From NCBI GenBank assembly GCA_040756415.1, contig JBFLYZ010000001.1, positions 62,001 through 126,000 of the forward strand: a stretch of DNA of 64,000 nt, in the 5' to 3' direction. Shown in pieces: positions 34,100 through 42,568 of the stretch. Each line of letters begins with the position of its first letter. Position 1 is the stretch's first letter. Made by a program: the position numbers and the translations under genes. The notes below the pieces were generated by a model. It had not been told where the DNA came from. It was given only the letters and a program-made list of their open reading frames with translations, and searched no databases. The stretch comes from JBFLYZ01 sp040756415. Lineage in GTDB: Bacteria > Bacteroidota > Bacteroidia > JADZBD01.

Positions 34100-36142
34100 A
34101 TGAATCGTACTCTATTTCCCTGCGCGTTTTTACTTTCTGCCGCCTTGTTGTCATCCTGCGGTGATCCACCTGCTGAGCAATCTGCCCTCAAAGGCGTTGA
34201 CCGCTCCTTCCTGGATACCACGGTAAGCCCGGCACAGGATTTCTTCCTCTACGCCAATGGGGGATGGCTGAAAAAGACGGAGATACCACCTTCTGAAGGG
34301 GCCTGGGGCGCTTTCAGCATGCTTCGCGAACAGAACCAGGAAAAGCTCAGGATGATACTGGAGGAGGCCGCGGCAAAGACCGATGCGCCCAAGGGAAGCA
34401 GCGAACAGCTCATTGGCGACTACTATTATTCAGCCATGGATACGGCCAGGATAGAATCCGAAGGCCTTAACCCGCTGAAGGCCGACCTGGACCGCATCAA
34501 CGGCATGAAGAGCAAGGATGACCTGCTGGATGTAATGGCGTACATGCATTCGCACTTCACCTTTGCCCCTTTTGTCGCCTATGTGGGGCAAGACCCCAAA
34601 AAGAGCGACCTGATGATCGTCTCCATGTACCAGGGCGGCCTGGGACTGCCCGATAAGGATTATTACTTCCGCCCCGACCCCGCTTCGCAGGAGCTGCGCG
34701 ATAAATACATCAGGCACGTAGAGAATGTTTTCCTGCTCATGGGCGATAAACCGGAAGACGCGGCCAAAAAAGCCAAAACGGTCTGGAACATAGAGAACAA
34801 GCTGGCCTCCGCGTCTATGAACGTGATCGAGCTGCGCGACCTGCAAAGCCAGTATAACAAAATGACCCTGGCCGACCTGCAGAAACTTTGCCCTGAGCTG
34901 GACTGGAAAAAATATTTTGAGAAGATTGGGATCGCCAGCGTGGATTCGCTGATCGTAGCCCAGAAGAAATTCTTCCAGGAGATGAGCGGCACGCTTAAAT
35001 CGGTGCCGCTTGACGACTGGAAGGTATACCTCACGTACGGTTGGGTTGACGAGAACGCTGTAGCGCTGAGCCGTAAATTCGAGGAGGAGCGTTTTGACTT
35101 TTACGGCCGGACCATGGGCGGAGCCAAGGAGATGAAGCCCCGGTGGAAAAGAGCCATCGAATCGACCGACCGCAGCCTGGGTGACGCGCTGGGCAAGGTC
35201 TTTGTAGACCGCCATTTCACCGCTGATGCGAAGAAGAAAGTGAACGAGATGGTGGACAACCTGACTGCCGCTTACCGCGAGCGGATCAAGACCCTTGACT
35301 GGATGAGCGATGCCACCAAGCAGCAGGCCAATGCCAAGCTCGACAAGATCATGCGAAAGCTCGGCTATCCCGATGTATGGAAAGATTATTCCAGCATAAC
35401 CATTACGCGCGAATCCTTCGCCAGGAACAGGCTGGCCTGCAGTAATTATGAGTTCAAGCGCATGATCGCCAAGCTCGGCAAGCCGGTAGACAAAACCGAG
35501 TGGGGCATGACGCCTCCCACCATCAACGCCTATTATAATCCTTCCATGAACGAGATCGTTTTCCCCGCAGGCATCATGCAATATCCTTTCTTTGATATTA
35601 CACAGGATGACGCGCTCAACTACGGGGGAATGGGCGCTGTGATCGGCCATGAGCTGACCCACGGTTTTGACGACCAGGGCTGCCAGTTCAACGGTGAAGG
35701 CAACATGGTCAACTGGTGGACGAAGGACGACAGCATCAAGTTCAAAGCGCGGACCAAAATGGTGGTGGACCAGTTCAACAACTATGTAGCGCTCGATACC
35801 CTTCGCGTACGCGGTGAACTGACCCTGGGCGAGAACATAGCCGACCTGGGCGGCCTTACCATCGCGTATTATGCGTATATGAAATCGCTGGAGGGAAAGG
35901 AGAAGAAGGTGCTTGACGGGTTTACCCCCGAACAGCGCTTTTTCCTGGGATGGGCCAAGGTTTGGTGCGTCAAGTATACCGATCCTTTCCTGAAGCAGCA
36001 GGTGCTCACCAACCCGCATTCACCGGGCAATTTCCGCGTCAACGGACCCGTATCGAACATGAAGGAGTTCTACGCGGCATTCAACGTAAAGGAAGGTGAC
36101 GCCATGTACCGCCCCGAAAACGAGCGGGCGGCCATCTGGTAA
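34100..36142 (+). CDS. M13-family metallopeptidase lipoprotein (PepO/neprilysin-like)
   Basis: A 680-residue zinc peptidase. The ATG at 34100 gives a lipoprotein signal (FLLSAALLSSC) with the acylated cysteine near residue 19; the open frame upstream is out of context. The zinc site is VIGHELTHGF with the third ligand in LGENIADLGG, and NAYYNPSMNEIVFPAGI and the C-terminal W are family features. M13 enzymes cut short peptides in the periplasm or at the surface. It sits between addA and addB on the same strand, 98 bp after addA, with no functional link to recombination. Confidence 0.93.
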   Translation: MNRTLFPCAFLLSAALLSSCGDPPAEQSALKGVDRSFLDTTVSPAQDFFLYANGGWLKKTEIPPSEGAWGAFSMLREQNQEKLRMILEEAAAKTDAPKGSSEQLIGDYYYSAMDTARIESEGLNPLKADLDRINGMKSKDDLLDVMAYMHSHFTFAPFVAYVGQDPKKSDLMIVSMYQGGLGLPDKDYYFRPDPASQELRDKYIRHVENVFLLMGDKPEDAAKKAKTVWNIENKLASASMNVIELRDLQSQYNKMTLADLQKLCPELDWKKYFEKIGIASVDSLIVAQKKFFQEMSGTLKSVPLDDWKVYLTYGWVDENAVALSRKFEEERFDFYGRTMGGAKEMKPRWKRAIESTDRSLGDALGKVFVDRHFTADAKKKVNEMVDNLTAAYRERIKTLDWMSDATKQQANAKLDKIMRKLGYPDVWKDYSSITITRESFARNRLACSNYEFKRMIAKLGKPVDKTEWGMTPPTINAYYNPSMNEIVFPAGIMQYPFFDITQDDALNYGGMGAVIGHELTHGFDDQGCQFNGEGNMVNWWTKDDSIKFKARTKMVVDQFNNYVALDTLRVRGELTLGENIADLGGLTIAYYAYMKSLEGKEKKVLDGFTPEQRFFLGWAKVWCVKYTDPFLKQQVLTNPHSPGNFRVNGPVSNMKEFYAAFNVKEGDAMYRPENERAAIW

Positions 36143-36167
36143 GCACGGGAGAAGAACAACTCTGGTT

Positions 36168-36195
36168 AATGGCAGGCCTGACAGGACCTGCCATT
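36168..36195. terminator. Perfect stem-loop between convergent genes
   Basis: AATGGCAGG and CCTGCCATT form a 9-bp perfect stem around a 10-nt loop. It lies 26 bp after the M13 peptidase stop and 6 bp before the end of the convergent small gene. No run of T follows, so it may be a bidirectional intrinsic terminator of weak type or an mRNA 3'-end structure. Confidence 0.5.
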
Positions 36196-36200
36196 ATCGT

Positions 36201-36452
36201 TTACTTCTTTTCAGCTTTTTGCTTTGCCGCTTCGAACTCCTCCTCCCCTATCTCATCGCAATGCGCTGAATAGTTGAATGTAAGATCATAGATCAGGTTC
36301 CTGTCGGGCAGTATCTGCGCTGCAAAGCGGTGAAAGGTATATTTTCCCGCCTCCACCTTCACCTCTTCGAACTCGGATGGTGAAATGATCTTGAAAAAAG
36401 AACGGTGGTTCTTGTATTTCCTGTATGCCGGATATTTTATATCCTCGCTCAT
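36201..36452 (-). CDS. Small hypothetical protein
   Basis: An 83-residue soluble protein with no recognised family. It is rich in aromatic and charged residues (KYPAYRKYKNHRSFFKIISPSEFEEV), with a central AGKYTFHRFAAQILPDRNLIYDLTFNYSAHC part of likely beta character and a Glu/Lys-rich C-terminal helix. It lies between the M13 peptidase and addB genes and is transcribed against both, divergent from addB with 45 bp between starts. A single conserved-looking cysteine is near residue 65. Confidence 0.65.
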   Translation of the reverse strand: MSEDIKYPAYRKYKNHRSFFKIISPSEFEEVKVEAGKYTFHRFAAQILPDRNLIYDLTFNYSAHCDEIGEEEFEAAKQKAEKK

Positions 36453-36497
36453 GCTCTTTTCAAGTAGATTTGCAATGAAACCCAGGCATCAAAGATA

Positions 36498-39332
36498 GTG
36501 GAAACTTTCCTCGGAAAGACGGCACGGCATATTTACGCGAAGCACCAGGACGACCTGGGCCTGATCTGCATCGTTCTTCCGAACAGGCGGGCCGGCCTCT
36601 TCCTGAAAAAACATTTCTCCGCCCTGATCGCAAAGCCTGTATGGTCGCCCGACATCTACTCCATAGAGGATTTTATAGAAAAGCTCAGCGGTATGCGCAA
36701 GGCTGACCCGATCGCCCTGCTTTTCGAGCTTTACGGTGTTTACCGCGAAACCATGAAAGACAAGGCGGAGACTTTCGATGAGTTCGCGCGCTGGGGGCAG
36801 ATCCTGTTGCAGGACTACAGCGAGATCGACCGCTGCCTGGCTGATGCGGAGCAGCTTTTCGGCAACCTGGGAAACATCAAAGAGGTCGAGCACTGGAGCC
36901 TGGCTGGCGATGCCCTTACCGATTTCCAGCGCTCCTATCTTCAGTTCTTTACTTCGCTGGGCACCTTGTACACGCACCTGAACGAAAGGCTGCGGGAGAA
37001 GAACCTGGCTTACCAAGGCATGGCATACAGGGCGGTGGCCGGCAGCCTTGCCGGCAGCTCATCCGCGCTGCCCTGGAAAAAGATCTTTTTTGCGGGGTTT
37101 AACGCGCTGAGCGCTGCGGAGGAAAAGATATTCTCTTTCCTGGTACAGAGCGGGCAGGCCGAAGTGCTTTGGGATACTGACGCTTACTACCTGGATGATC
37201 ACCGCCAGGAGGCCGGGAAATTCCTCCGCCTCGCTATTCCCCGGCTTAAAAAAGATCCGAAGCAGGAACTGCTGTGGAAAGAGAACCTGCTTTCGACCGA
37301 CAACAAGCGCATCACCATCATCGGTGCGCCCAGGAACGTGGCGCAGGCTAAAACAGCCGGTGCGATCGTACAGGAACTTGCCGGGTCGCCATCCTCTACC
37401 GCCATCGTGCTGGCCGATGAGAAACTGCTTTTTCCCGTGCTGCATTCACTGCCGGCCGACCTCCAGTACGTGAACGTGACCATGGGCTATCCCCTTCGCA
37501 GCACTCCGCCAGCCGCGCTGGTCGACATCGTTTTCGGCATGCAGGAAACAGCGCGGAAGTTCTCGCGCGGGCGCAAGGGAGAGCTGCGCTTTTACCATAA
37601 AGACCTGCTCCGCCTCCTGGCCCATCCCTACATCAGGGCCATGCTGTCGGGCAGCGGGCTCGGCTACCGGCTCAGCTCGCAGATCGTTTCCAGGAATTAC
37701 GTGTTCGCTTCCCGTGCCGACCTGGAAAAATTCGCTGAAGAAGGGCAAAAAGCCGACCTGGAAAAGCTCCGGCCTCTCCTCGATCCATGGTCAGGCGTGC
37801 CTGACGCATTGCGCTGCCTCGAAGCGCTTGCTGAATTGCTGAGAACGGTATTCTTACAGGAGGAGGAGAAACGATCGCTCGAGGCGGAATATATTTTCGG
37901 GTTCAGCAAAATATTCAAGCGCCTGGCATCGCTCAACAGCGATTACGGTTATATTACCGATACCCGTACCCTGCACGCCTTGCTCAGGCAGATCATCAGC
38001 AGCACCACCCTGCCTTTTTATGGCGAGCCCCTGAGCGGCCTGCAGGTGATGGGCGTGCTGGAGACCCGCACCCTCGATTTCGAGAACCTGGTAATACTCT
38101 CGGTGAACGAGGACGTGATCCCGACCGGAAAAACGCAGCATACCTTCATCCCTTACGACCTGAAAAAAGCTTTCGGCCTGCCTACTTACAGCGATAAGGA
38201 TGCCGTGTTCGCTTATCATTTCTACCGCCTGCTGCAGCGCGCCAAAAACATTTACCTGCTGTACAATACCGAAGCGGACGGGCTAGGCAACGGGGAAAAA
38301 AGCCGTTATATCGCCCAGCTTCAATACGAGCTGCCGCGCGTGAACCCCAACGTGGTCATCGAGGAGCAGTTCCTGCAGCCCGAGGACATGCGCCTTGAAA
38401 AAGGAGAGATACGCATTGAAAAAAGCCAGGAGGTCCTGGAGAAGCTGTACGAAAACGCTGAACAGGGCTTCTCCCCTTCGGCACTGAATATTTTCAAGAG
38501 CTGCTCGCTGCACTATTATTTCCGGTATGTGGCCGGCCTGCATGAACAGGACGAGGTCGAAGAGACCATTGGCGCTGACACCCTGGGTACGGTGGTCCAC
38601 CGGGTGCTGGAAGAGCTGTACGCTCCGTACCGCAAACGGGCCCTGGGCACCGAAGACATCAGGAAAATGAAGGAAGCGGCCCCTGCCCTCGCTGAAAAAT
38701 ATTTTTCAGAGTTGTTCAGTGACGGGGAACTGCGTTTTGGCAAGAACCTGCTTACCCTGAAAGTGGCGGTCAGGTTCCTGCTTAACTTCCTTGACGCTGA
38801 GATCAAATTCGTATCGGAGCGGGAAAAAGCCGGGGAAAAGCTGATCATAGAAGAGCTGGAATACCCGCTGGGCTGCAGCCTGGATGTAAAAGGGCGGAAG
38901 ATCAATCTCAGCGGGCATGCCGACCGCATTGACCGCGTGGGCAGCCTGCTCCGCATTGTCGATTACAAGACCGGCAGGGCCGAGGATAAAGAGCTGCGCT
39001 TTGATGACTGGGAAGCGATCGTCACCGAGACCCGCCTGAACAAGAGCTTCCAGCTTATGACCTATGCGTATATGTACGCGATGGGAAGGAGCGGCAGGGC
39101 GGAAACCGCTGTCAGCTCAGGGATCATTTCTTTCCGCGAGCTGAGCGCGGGCTTAAAGACCGTAAAGGCTGCAGGCAGCGACCTGCTGGACAGCGAAAAA
39201 CTGGATCAGTTCGGGAAGCAACTGGCCGCTTTACTGGAAAAACTGATCGATGAGAAGCAACCTTTCACCCAAACCACCGACTTAGAAGTATGCGCCTGGT
39301 GCGGATTCAAAACGATCTGCAACCGCAATTGA
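36498..39332 (+). CDS. addB: AddB-like helicase-nuclease subunit with iron-sulfur cysteines
   Basis: A 944-residue protein pairing with the AddA-like gene upstream. The N-terminus CIVLPNRRAGLFLKK is a degenerate Walker A region, as in AddB of the Bacteroidetes type. Mid-protein blocks GVLETRTLDFENLVILSVNEDVIP resemble helicase motifs. The C-terminal nuclease has LSGHADRIDRVGSLLRIVDYKTG. Four cysteines, C669 (in KSCSLHYYF), C932, C935 and C941 (VCAWCGFKTIC), frame the nuclease and would hold the 4Fe-4S cluster known from AddB. It starts 45 bp from the divergent small gene. Confidence 0.88.
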   Translation: METFLGKTARHIYAKHQDDLGLICIVLPNRRAGLFLKKHFSALIAKPVWSPDIYSIEDFIEKLSGMRKADPIALLFELYGVYRETMKDKAETFDEFARWGQILLQDYSEIDRCLADAEQLFGNLGNIKEVEHWSLAGDALTDFQRSYLQFFTSLGTLYTHLNERLREKNLAYQGMAYRAVAGSLAGSSSALPWKKIFFAGFNALSAAEEKIFSFLVQSGQAEVLWDTDAYYLDDHRQEAGKFLRLAIPRLKKDPKQELLWKENLLSTDNKRITIIGAPRNVAQAKTAGAIVQELAGSPSSTAIVLADEKLLFPVLHSLPADLQYVNVTMGYPLRSTPPAALVDIVFGMQETARKFSRGRKGELRFYHKDLLRLLAHPYIRAMLSGSGLGYRLSSQIVSRNYVFASRADLEKFAEEGQKADLEKLRPLLDPWSGVPDALRCLEALAELLRTVFLQEEEKRSLEAEYIFGFSKIFKRLASLNSDYGYITDTRTLHALLRQIISSTTLPFYGEPLSGLQVMGVLETRTLDFENLVILSVNEDVIPTGKTQHTFIPYDLKKAFGLPTYSDKDAVFAYHFYRLLQRAKNIYLLYNTEADGLGNGEKSRYIAQLQYELPRVNPNVVIEEQFLQPEDMRLEKGEIRIEKSQEVLEKLYENAEQGFSPSALNIFKSCSLHYYFRYVAGLHEQDEVEETIGADTLGTVVHRVLEELYAPYRKRALGTEDIRKMKEAAPALAEKYFSELFSDGELRFGKNLLTLKVAVRFLLNFLDAEIKFVSEREKAGEKLIIEELEYPLGCSLDVKGRKINLSGHADRIDRVGSLLRIVDYKTGRAEDKELRFDDWEAIVTETRLNKSFQLMTYAYMYAMGRSGRAETAVSSGIISFRELSAGLKTVKAAGSDLLDSEKLDQFGKQLAALLEKLIDEKQPFTQTTDLEVCAWCGFKTICNRN

Positions 39333-39335
39333 AAA

Positions 39336-39758
39336 ATGAAACGCCACCTTATTATCCTGGTCCTGCCGGTAATTTTGTTATCCTGCGAAAAAGAAGAGGT
39401 GGCAGACCCCGATTCGCGGATAACCTGGTACATGGATTACCGCCTGGGCTGCAACCCGGGCGATACGCTCTATACGTTCTTCATGCCCAACGCATTTACT
39501 CCCAATAGCGATGGAATAAACGATCTTTTCGGCCCCTTCGGAGTGGGATGGAAATCCGACACGTACAATCTGAGTATCCATGACCGGAACGGGAGCCTTG
39601 TTTTTCAAACCGATAATCCCGCTCAGAAATGGGACGGACGCATGTCGGGCGGAAGCCCGGTGATCATGACCGGCATATTTCAATGCACTGTTGAGGTGGA
39701 AGAATGCGTTACCGGCAAGCACCACACCTACCAGGGACACATTACCCTTGTCCGTTAG
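39336..39758 (+). CDS. Small lipoprotein with type B (gliding-motility) T9SS sorting domain
   Basis: A 140-residue protein. A lipoprotein signal (VLPVILLSC, cysteine at 17) is followed by about 30 residues and then a near-complete CHU_C/type B sorting domain. This shows FMPNAFTPNSDGINDLF, a YNLSIHDRNGSLVFQT strand pair, NPAQKWDGRMSGG and TGIFQCTVEVE. Normally this domain closes large adhesins such as SprB. Here it is almost the whole protein. It starts 3 bp after addB and faces two PorP/SprF barrels, the usual partners of type B cargo. Confidence 0.85.
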   Translation: MKRHLIILVLPVILLSCEKEEVADPDSRITWYMDYRLGCNPGDTLYTFFMPNAFTPNSDGINDLFGPFGVGWKSDTYNLSIHDRNGSLVFQTDNPAQKWDGRMSGGSPVIMTGIFQCTVEVEECVTGKHHTYQGHITLVR

Positions 39759-39759
39759 A

Positions 39760-40719
39760 TCAGAAGTTATACCTCCGCAGGTTGAGCCTGTGCTTCCATT
39801 TCTCATCAAACAATCTGACAACCAGGCTGAGCTCGTGAGCCCCTCCGGTGTAACCCGCCAGCCCGGAAACGGTAAGGTCATATGAATAGCTTACCTTAAA
39901 CAATTGGTGCGCAAAACCCGCGGAAAACAGGAGCGCATCACCAACCCTGTATCCTACTCCAAGGCTGTACTTGTGGTATTTGGCATGGACTGAAAAGATA
40001 TAGTTCCTGTGATCCATCTGGCTCATCATAACGAGCGAAGGGAACAGGTTCAGGTGCCTGGCCGAGTCGCTCAGGCTGCCCAATATGCCTGAAAGATGCA
40101 TGACGTATTTTCTTGGCAAAGGAGAGTTCCCGGCAAATCCTTCGTTGGGCTCGGCCAGGTGATGCACCGCGATCCCCCCAAGGACACGTTCAGAATAGAT
40201 CACCAAACCGGCAGAGAGATCAGGATAGATCACCCTCGATTTTCCTGTTGTTTCCTGGCTTGTAAATACAAAACCTCTTCTGGGGTCGATCATATCGCCA
40301 AAAGTCAACTTATCCCAATTCAGCGTCTTTACAGCGTACCCGAATGAAAGGGCCGGCTGTATGATGAGCCGGGCATAACCGGTATCGTTTTTCAACATGG
40401 GTATGCGGCCTGAATAGGTAAGATCGAAACGGTTGAGCAGCAAAGTGCCCTGGCCGGCATTATCGTGAAGGTAATTGATCCCAAGCCCTCCCCTCAAGGG
40501 ATGCAGGTACTGATCGTAATTTACATTGTAAGAGGTATAGTTACCGTATAGCTTATTCCACTGCAAGCGGTTGCTGTTCGTTATTCTTCCGGCTGTCCAG
40601 GATCCGGCCAGGGCCGGGTTCAATTGCAAGGGAGCCGACAGCGGCTGGGTGAAATGAGGGTCCTGGCCCAAAACGACCACGGGCAGTAAGAGAAACAGGC
40701 AGATAAATCTCATGTTCAT
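39760..40719 (-). CDS. PorP/SprF-family T9SS outer-membrane protein (second copy)
   Basis: A 319-residue barrel protein with signal peptide. The ATG at 40719 gives MNMRFICLFLLLPVVVLGQ; the open frame upstream overlaps its neighbour and is not coding. Family features are HFTQPLSAPLQLNPALAGS near the mature N-terminus, LGINYLHDNAGQG, LIIQPALSFGYAVKTLNWDKLTFGDMIDP, IYPDLSAGLVIYSE and GIAVHHLAEPNEGF. PorP/SprF proteins help secrete or anchor type B T9SS cargo. It lies 7 bp after its tandem paralogue and converges on the type B lipoprotein gene with 1 bp between stops. Confidence 0.9.
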   Translation of the reverse strand: MNMRFICLFLLLPVVVLGQDPHFTQPLSAPLQLNPALAGSWTAGRITNSNRLQWNKLYGNYTSYNVNYDQYLHPLRGGLGINYLHDNAGQGTLLLNRFDLTYSGRIPMLKNDTGYARLIIQPALSFGYAVKTLNWDKLTFGDMIDPRRGFVFTSQETTGKSRVIYPDLSAGLVIYSERVLGGIAVHHLAEPNEGFAGNSPLPRKYVMHLSGILGSLSDSARHLNLFPSLVMMSQMDHRNYIFSVHAKYHKYSLGVGYRVGDALLFSAGFAHQLFKVSYSYDLTVSGLAGYTGGAHELSLVVRLFDEKWKHRLNLRRYNF

Positions 40720-40726
40720 ATTCGTT

Positions 40727-41656
40727 CTAAAAGTAGTCATTTGTCGTGAGGCTCTGGTCCTGCCTGCCCCTGAAAAGACGCACCTGCAGCGACACTTCAT
40801 GTGACCCGTACCAGGCGCTGCTCGCGTTATAAACATAGGAACGCTGCGACTCATACAGGTATGCCAGCGTACATCCAGCCATACGTACACCGAGCTGGAA
40901 AAGCAATGCAGCGTTTGTGCGATAATCGGCTCCAAGAAAAACTCCATTCCAATGCAGCGCAACACCCATTTGTATCCGGGAATGATCCTGCTGCCCCGAT
41001 AACAGGGAGCGCGGCTCGATGAAAAAATCTCTTTTCGAATCTTCAAACCGGATGATACCTGACGCATGCACCGTGTAAGCTAGGGGCAGCTTATAGTTTC
41101 CCGAGAAGGCCACATCCGGGTCGTTGAGGTGATTTACCGAAGCGCCAAGGAAAAAGTTCCTCGTATAGAAAAGCAGGCCTACAGACAGGTCATGATAATC
41201 CACACGCGTGCGGGTGAGCGGTGTACAGGGCCAGCCGCAGCTCATACCGGCCGTATCGATACGCCTGATGCCATAAACATATTCAACAGCCGGCTGCAGA
41301 ATTGCGATCGGGCGCTTATCTGCGTCTTTAAACAGGGGTATGCGAAAGGCCCAGCCGAGCCCGGCCCGGTCATTCCGGTACGGGCCATAAGAGGCTGCCG
41401 GGCCATCGGAAAAATACCTTAGCCCTATTCCGCTCCTGAGCGCGGCCAGGTAGTAATCGGCCGAAAACGTATAGCTGATCTCATCCCCGAATACCTCGGG
41501 CCAGTAATTCCTGTAACCCGAACACAGGCGAAGGCTGTTTGATGACCCCGCAAAGGCGGGATTGACCGTTAATGGATTCTGAGAAAAAAGAGAGAATGAC
41601 TCCTGCGAAAGAGCGTATGACGGCAGCAAAAGGAATAAAAAAACGGGAAATTTCAT
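40727..41656 (-). CDS. PorP/SprF-family T9SS outer-membrane protein (first copy)
   Basis: A 309-residue barrel with signal peptide (MKFPVFLFLLLPSYALSQ) and the mature-N-terminal motif SLFSQNPLTVNPAFAGSSNS that defines PorP/SprF. Later strands match the neighbour: SGIGLRYFSDGPA, AILQPAVEYVYG, YHDLSVGLLFYTRNFFLGASVNHLNDPDVAF. The copy differs from its partner enough to be an old duplication. Both are co-transcribed and oriented toward the small type B sorting-domain lipoprotein at 39336. Two cysteines in GMSCGWPC suggest a surface disulfide not seen in the other copy. Confidence 0.9.
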   Translation of the reverse strand: MKFPVFLFLLLPSYALSQESFSLFSQNPLTVNPAFAGSSNSLRLCSGYRNYWPEVFGDEISYTFSADYYLAALRSGIGLRYFSDGPAASYGPYRNDRAGLGWAFRIPLFKDADKRPIAILQPAVEYVYGIRRIDTAGMSCGWPCTPLTRTRVDYHDLSVGLLFYTRNFFLGASVNHLNDPDVAFSGNYKLPLAYTVHASGIIRFEDSKRDFFIEPRSLLSGQQDHSRIQMGVALHWNGVFLGADYRTNAALLFQLGVRMAGCTLAYLYESQRSYVYNASSAWYGSHEVSLQVRLFRGRQDQSLTTNDYF

Positions 41657-41712
41657 GCTATCCTGCTTAAAGACTCGCTTTTAAGCCAAAAGTTGCCTCC
41701 CTCTAAGCTGAT

Positions 41713-42211
41713 TTAGGTTCCCGTTTTCCGCGCTTTCTTATTTACCACCTCGGCAAACGCCCTGCCCTCGGCCTTGCTCTCCGCCCAGAAAAGGAAATCA
41801 AAGAAGCAGATCAGCGTTGCCTCCTCCTTGCTTTTGCAGATCGCCTGAAGGCTGCCGCTGAGCTGCTCAAAATCCTTCCTGTTCAGGGAAGCCTTTTGCA
41901 CAAACTTTCTGAAAAAAGCTATCAGCGCTTTCTCGCATTTGAAGTAGCGGTTGCTGTTCCTGATAAACCGTTGGGTAGAAGCGACAACTGGGCCCCGAAC
42001 TTGTCGAGGCCTTCCAGCATGGCCGGTATGAGGCCCAGCCCCTTTTGTATCTGCCCGGTATAGATATACAAGGCGCTTTCGTCCACATACCGGTAGTAAA
42101 AGAGCAGGGCAGACTGGGCGATAGAGCGGCTTACCACCTGCAAAAACAGCTTCTGCCGGCCAGCGAAGAAACATCTCCGGGCCGCCCGGCTCTCCGTTTC
42201 CGGATGAACAT
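41713..42211 (-). pseudogene. Frame-disrupted gene for a helical protein of unknown family
   Basis: Coding sense continues through three frames. From 42210 to about 41996 it reads HPETESRAARR, FAGRQKLFLQVVSRSIAQS, LLFYYRYVDESALYIYTGQ and GLGLIPAMLEGLDKFG. From about 41990 to 41713 another frame continues with TQRFIRNSNRYFKCEKALI, AFFRKFVQKASLNRKDFEQL and CFFDFLFWAESKAEGRAF. A plausible ATG at 42211 (TGATG overlap with the upstream DUF1328 gene) is in a third frame. Two one-base deletions, near 42205 and near the G/C run at 41990-41996, would explain this. Restored length is about 166 residues. It could instead be sequencing error. Confidence 0.55.
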
Positions 42212-42384
42212 CAGGGTTTCTTCCGCCCTATAGCGAATCCCAGGATCAGGAAGAGCAGCCACATGCCCAGGAACACTGCGAACAGGATACGGGCGATATC
42301 AGCCGCACCGGCAGCAACATCGGTAAAACCCAAAAGCGCTGCAATAAGCGCGATAATGAGGAATGCAAAGGACCAGCGTAACAT
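42211..42384 (-). CDS. DUF1328 small membrane protein
   Basis: A 57-residue protein with two hydrophobic helices. The start at 42384 gives MLRWSFAFLIIALIAALLGF, then TDVAAGAADIARILFAVFLG, the DUF1328 (YtjA) signature, and a basic GRKKP tail. A longer reading from 42525 adds a cysteine-rich stretch unlike the family. DUF1328 proteins are small stress-associated membrane proteins of unknown function. Its TGA overlaps an ATG of the disrupted downstream gene. Confidence 0.85.
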   Translation of the reverse strand: MLRWSFAFLIIALIAALLGFTDVAAGAADIARILFAVFLGMWLLFLILGFAIGRKKP

Positions 42385-42568
42385 GATGTTTGTTTTTTTA
42401 ATGTATTCGCTAAAAACATGCCAGTAACGCCCCCATTGCAACAATTGCCCTGAAAACCCGTTCAGCGGGCATTTTTTTCCACAAAGAGCGCAATGCAGGC
42501 ATATGCGCGGGATAATAAGAGGCACCGGGCACTGGCGTAATTTACTTTTCCTCTATAACTTCGCAGGA

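Noticed and set aside
34430..36019. A 529-codon open frame on the minus strand inside the M13 peptidase gene
   Set aside because: The sense strand encodes an M13 peptidase with a full zinc site; the antisense product shows no recognisable domain and its frame is a usual by-product of codon bias in G+C-rich genes.
40720..41067. An N-terminal extension of the second PorP/SprF gene
   Set aside because: It overlaps the tandem paralogue and lacks a signal peptide, whereas the ATG at 40719 gives a normal signal sequence.
41985..42000. Programmed -1 frameshift as explanation for the split gene
   Set aside because: The G/C run does not match an X-XXY-YYZ slippery heptamer in the reading frame used, and a second shift near the start would also be needed.
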